A stretch of DNA of 64,000 nucleotides, from contig JALGQZ010000001.1 in NCBI GenBank assembly GCA_023105745.1, positions 59,745,937 to 59,809,936 of the forward strand, written 5' to 3'. Below are positions 62,176-64,000 of this stretch, piece after piece. Source of the DNA: Austropuccinia psidii (lineage: Eukaryota > Basidiomycota > Pucciniomycetes > Pucciniales > Sphaerophragmiaceae). Made by a program: the position numbers and the translations under genes. Numbering within the stretch: the first letter of the stretch is position 1; each line of letters opens with the position of its first letter. The notes under the pieces are model-generated. The model was not told the origin of the DNA and searched no databases. It worked only from the letters and a program-made list of their open reading frames with translations.

Positions 62176-64000
62176 TTTAAGGTTTGACTATGAAACAATA
62201 AGTAAAAATTACTAATATTTTTCTTATTGTACTCTGAATGTCCTTATGAAATTTAAAAAATAAGATAAAAGATAATTATAATAATAAAGAACTAATATAA
62301 CTATGGCCTAAAATATTTATATTATCAAATGAATATAATAATACAAATTATATATTAAAAATATTGATAACATAAAATAAATATATTAATATATGATAAT
62401 TGATATATTTATGGCACTTTAATATTGCTAAAAACAAATAATAAATGCATAAAAGTAAATATGGAAATAATATTGCTAATATTAGAGTTATGAATTAATA
62501 TAAATACTATTTATATTAATTTGAGAATTATTTAAAAAATAATAATAGAGAGAAATTATTATAAAAAGAGAAAATAACCTACTTTTAGCACTTAATATAA
62601 TAATTTTGAATAATTTACACCAAAAATATAAATGAAACTTATTTAATTGTATTTAAAATAAAAATTAAAAGAAATTACAAATATGCTTGTTTTTATGTGG
62701 AATTAGAGATGTTGGAGAAATTTAACAAAAAAAAAATTGAAAGTTGATTTAATCACTTCAAAATGGATTATTATAGCAAAGATAAACTTTATTCTTTGAA
62801 TATATAACAGTTTTATGGAAAAAGCAGAAATCTTTTATCTTTGGTTTAATAATTTAATGCTTTTGTTGTTTCTGAGGGGGAAATAGAATAAAAAGAGCTC
62901 TATTTATAGTAAAGTCTTCTCTCATAGAGTCCAGAAGGCTTCTAGTAGACATGTACTGATGGTATCCACTGGAGCTGATCAGTATTTTAAGCTTTAGTGA
63001 TGATTACATCATAATTAAACCCTCTTATCTCATTATTATGCCATTACTTAGAGTTATCACTATAACTCTAAGTTTTATGACATTATAGGCTTGGAAAAAG
63101 CCTAATCTTTGTGTATTTCATGAGTATTAATCATAATCTAATAGTATTCACCATTTTTATCACTTATATAACTGTTAAAGTTGAAATAAGATTACAGTGA
63201 GTGATCATAAATGATCAATTTTAAGCTTGAACTTTGATTGTTTATAGCTTTTATTTTATACATGCTAAAGCCAATCAGAGATTAAATTCAAATAGCTTAA
63301 CATGTCATAATCAAAGTTCCAAATGCATTTTATTACATCATCAAAACTTCATTTTTGATGATTTTTCTTGTAACTCATCTTTTCTGTTGAAATTCACTAA
63401 TTTAAACTTCAAACCATGATTTCAAGGGGTTTTACCTTGAACATAATCATAAAAGATACATCATTATTCACATATGAACTAGTAAGACCTGAATATCTAC
63501 TTTATTCTAAGTTTGGACCACTTTCACAACAAAGTGGTCAACAGCTATAGCAATTTTATTCAATAAACCCTTACAAGTTATGACCTTTTTCATACATTAT
63601 CAAATAAGGTTTATATCTGTGTTCCTACAGTGATTAAGTGGTAACTTTATTTTTGGTTTAACTCTCTATCATTTGTATTTTAAGAGATATGAGCTAAAAC
63701 CCCTGAATATATGCATTGATCATAAAAGTGCATATATTCAGGTTGTTTCCTGAAATATTGACTTTACAAATATGAAATAAAAATTCTATATGTGTAGTCT
63801 TTCATGAGGAATCCAATGGTACAACCTCTTTCACATTTTTCTTCATTGGTCTCTGAGATGAATAATAATTTATGTCTTTTTTATGGTATCCTTACTTATT
63901 ATTCATTAATTATTGACTTTGCAGATATTCCATAGAAATGATATATATTTATTTTTTCATGAGGAATCTAATGGTTTAGTTTATTTCACATTTTTACTCA
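62176..64000 (-). repeat. 5' LTR of the gypsy element, truncated by window end
   Basis: Aligns with 53615 onward over all 1.8 kb visible. It starts TTTAAGG instead of TGTAAGG. Has an extra 40-bp AT-rich piece near 62.36-62.40 kb. It holds the duplicated GAGGAATC(C/T)AATGGT block at 63807-63821 and 63961-63975, 154 bp apart. Confidence 0.88.

Larger units (their letters stand above)
53615..64000 (-). mobile_element. Ty3/gypsy LTR retrotransposon, cut by the window end
   Basis: Minus-strand element: 5' LTR from 62176 past the window end, candidate primer site, leader, gag, protease, RT, RNase H, integrase with a chromodomain-like tail, PPT-like tract and 3' LTR 53615-55570. Domain order protease-RT-RNase H-integrase is that of gypsy. 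At least 10.4 kb is visible. LTRs differ at perhaps one base in seven by eye and most genes have stops, so it is not recent. The protein family resembles gag-pol sequences I associate with Austropuccinia psidii. Confidence 0.9.

Noticed and set aside
1..64000. Endogenous virus, CRISPR array or bacterial defence system
   Set aside because: No viral replication or capsid motif, no regularly spaced repeats, and all recognised genes are eukaryotic transposon or fungal types.

Overview
The window reads as a piece of a very large, AT-rich, transposon-filled fungal genome, most likely a rust fungus (Pucciniales, Basidiomycota). The evidence is indirect: short GT-AG introns of 55-100 nt, one SGNH/PC-esterase-like gene of a kind found in basidiomycetes, and CACTA, PIF/Harbinger and Ty3/gypsy proteins of the kind that fill rust genomes. 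The gypsy gag-pol resembles elements I associate with Austropuccinia psidii (myrtle rust); the species call is inference from memory, not a search. I see no rRNA, tRNA gene, CRISPR array, bacterial operon or virus.

Layout. 0.6-5.4 kb: an old minus-strand Ty1/copia element with readable integrase and reverse transcriptase and two diverged LTR remnants. 7.8-8.2 kb: a trace of a second copia protease. 12.0-13.4 kb: a noncoding segment with a cluster of perfect hairpins. 14.6-18.7 kb: an extremely AT-rich block with long homopolymers and an LTR-like repeat. 19.06-20.49 kb: the only host-type gene, a minus-strand SGNH/PC-esterase-like membrane protein with one intron and a single-base frameshift, at the edge of a GC-richer island (about 19.3-21.2 kb). 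21.2-24.8 kb: a PIF/Harbinger element with a plus-strand Myb/SANT-like gene and a minus-strand DDE transposase. 26.7-32.2 kb: a complete 5,494-bp CACTA element with 195-bp inverted repeats and a TCA target duplication, inserted into a tRNA-derived SINE-like sequence. 35.9-38.7 kb: a second Harbinger transposase, cut in two by a 1.75-kb solo LTR. 39.4-41.2 kb: another solo LTR of the same family, inverted. 45.2-46.3 kb: a decayed Harbinger-type Myb/SANT gene beside another LTR end. 50.7-50.95 kb: a trace of a plus-strand gag zinc knuckle. 53.6 kb to the window end: a minus-strand Ty3/gypsy element with a whole 3' LTR, PPT-like tract, pol, gag, a candidate primer site and a 5' LTR that runs off the window.

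All recognisable transposon genes carry in-frame stops or frame changes. Many stops could arise from CAA, CAG or CGA by one C-to-T change, suggesting deamination-type decay, but that needs alignment to intact copies. The window is best read as layers of nested insertions: LTR into Harbinger, CACTA into SINE, with one gene surviving in a GC-richer refuge.
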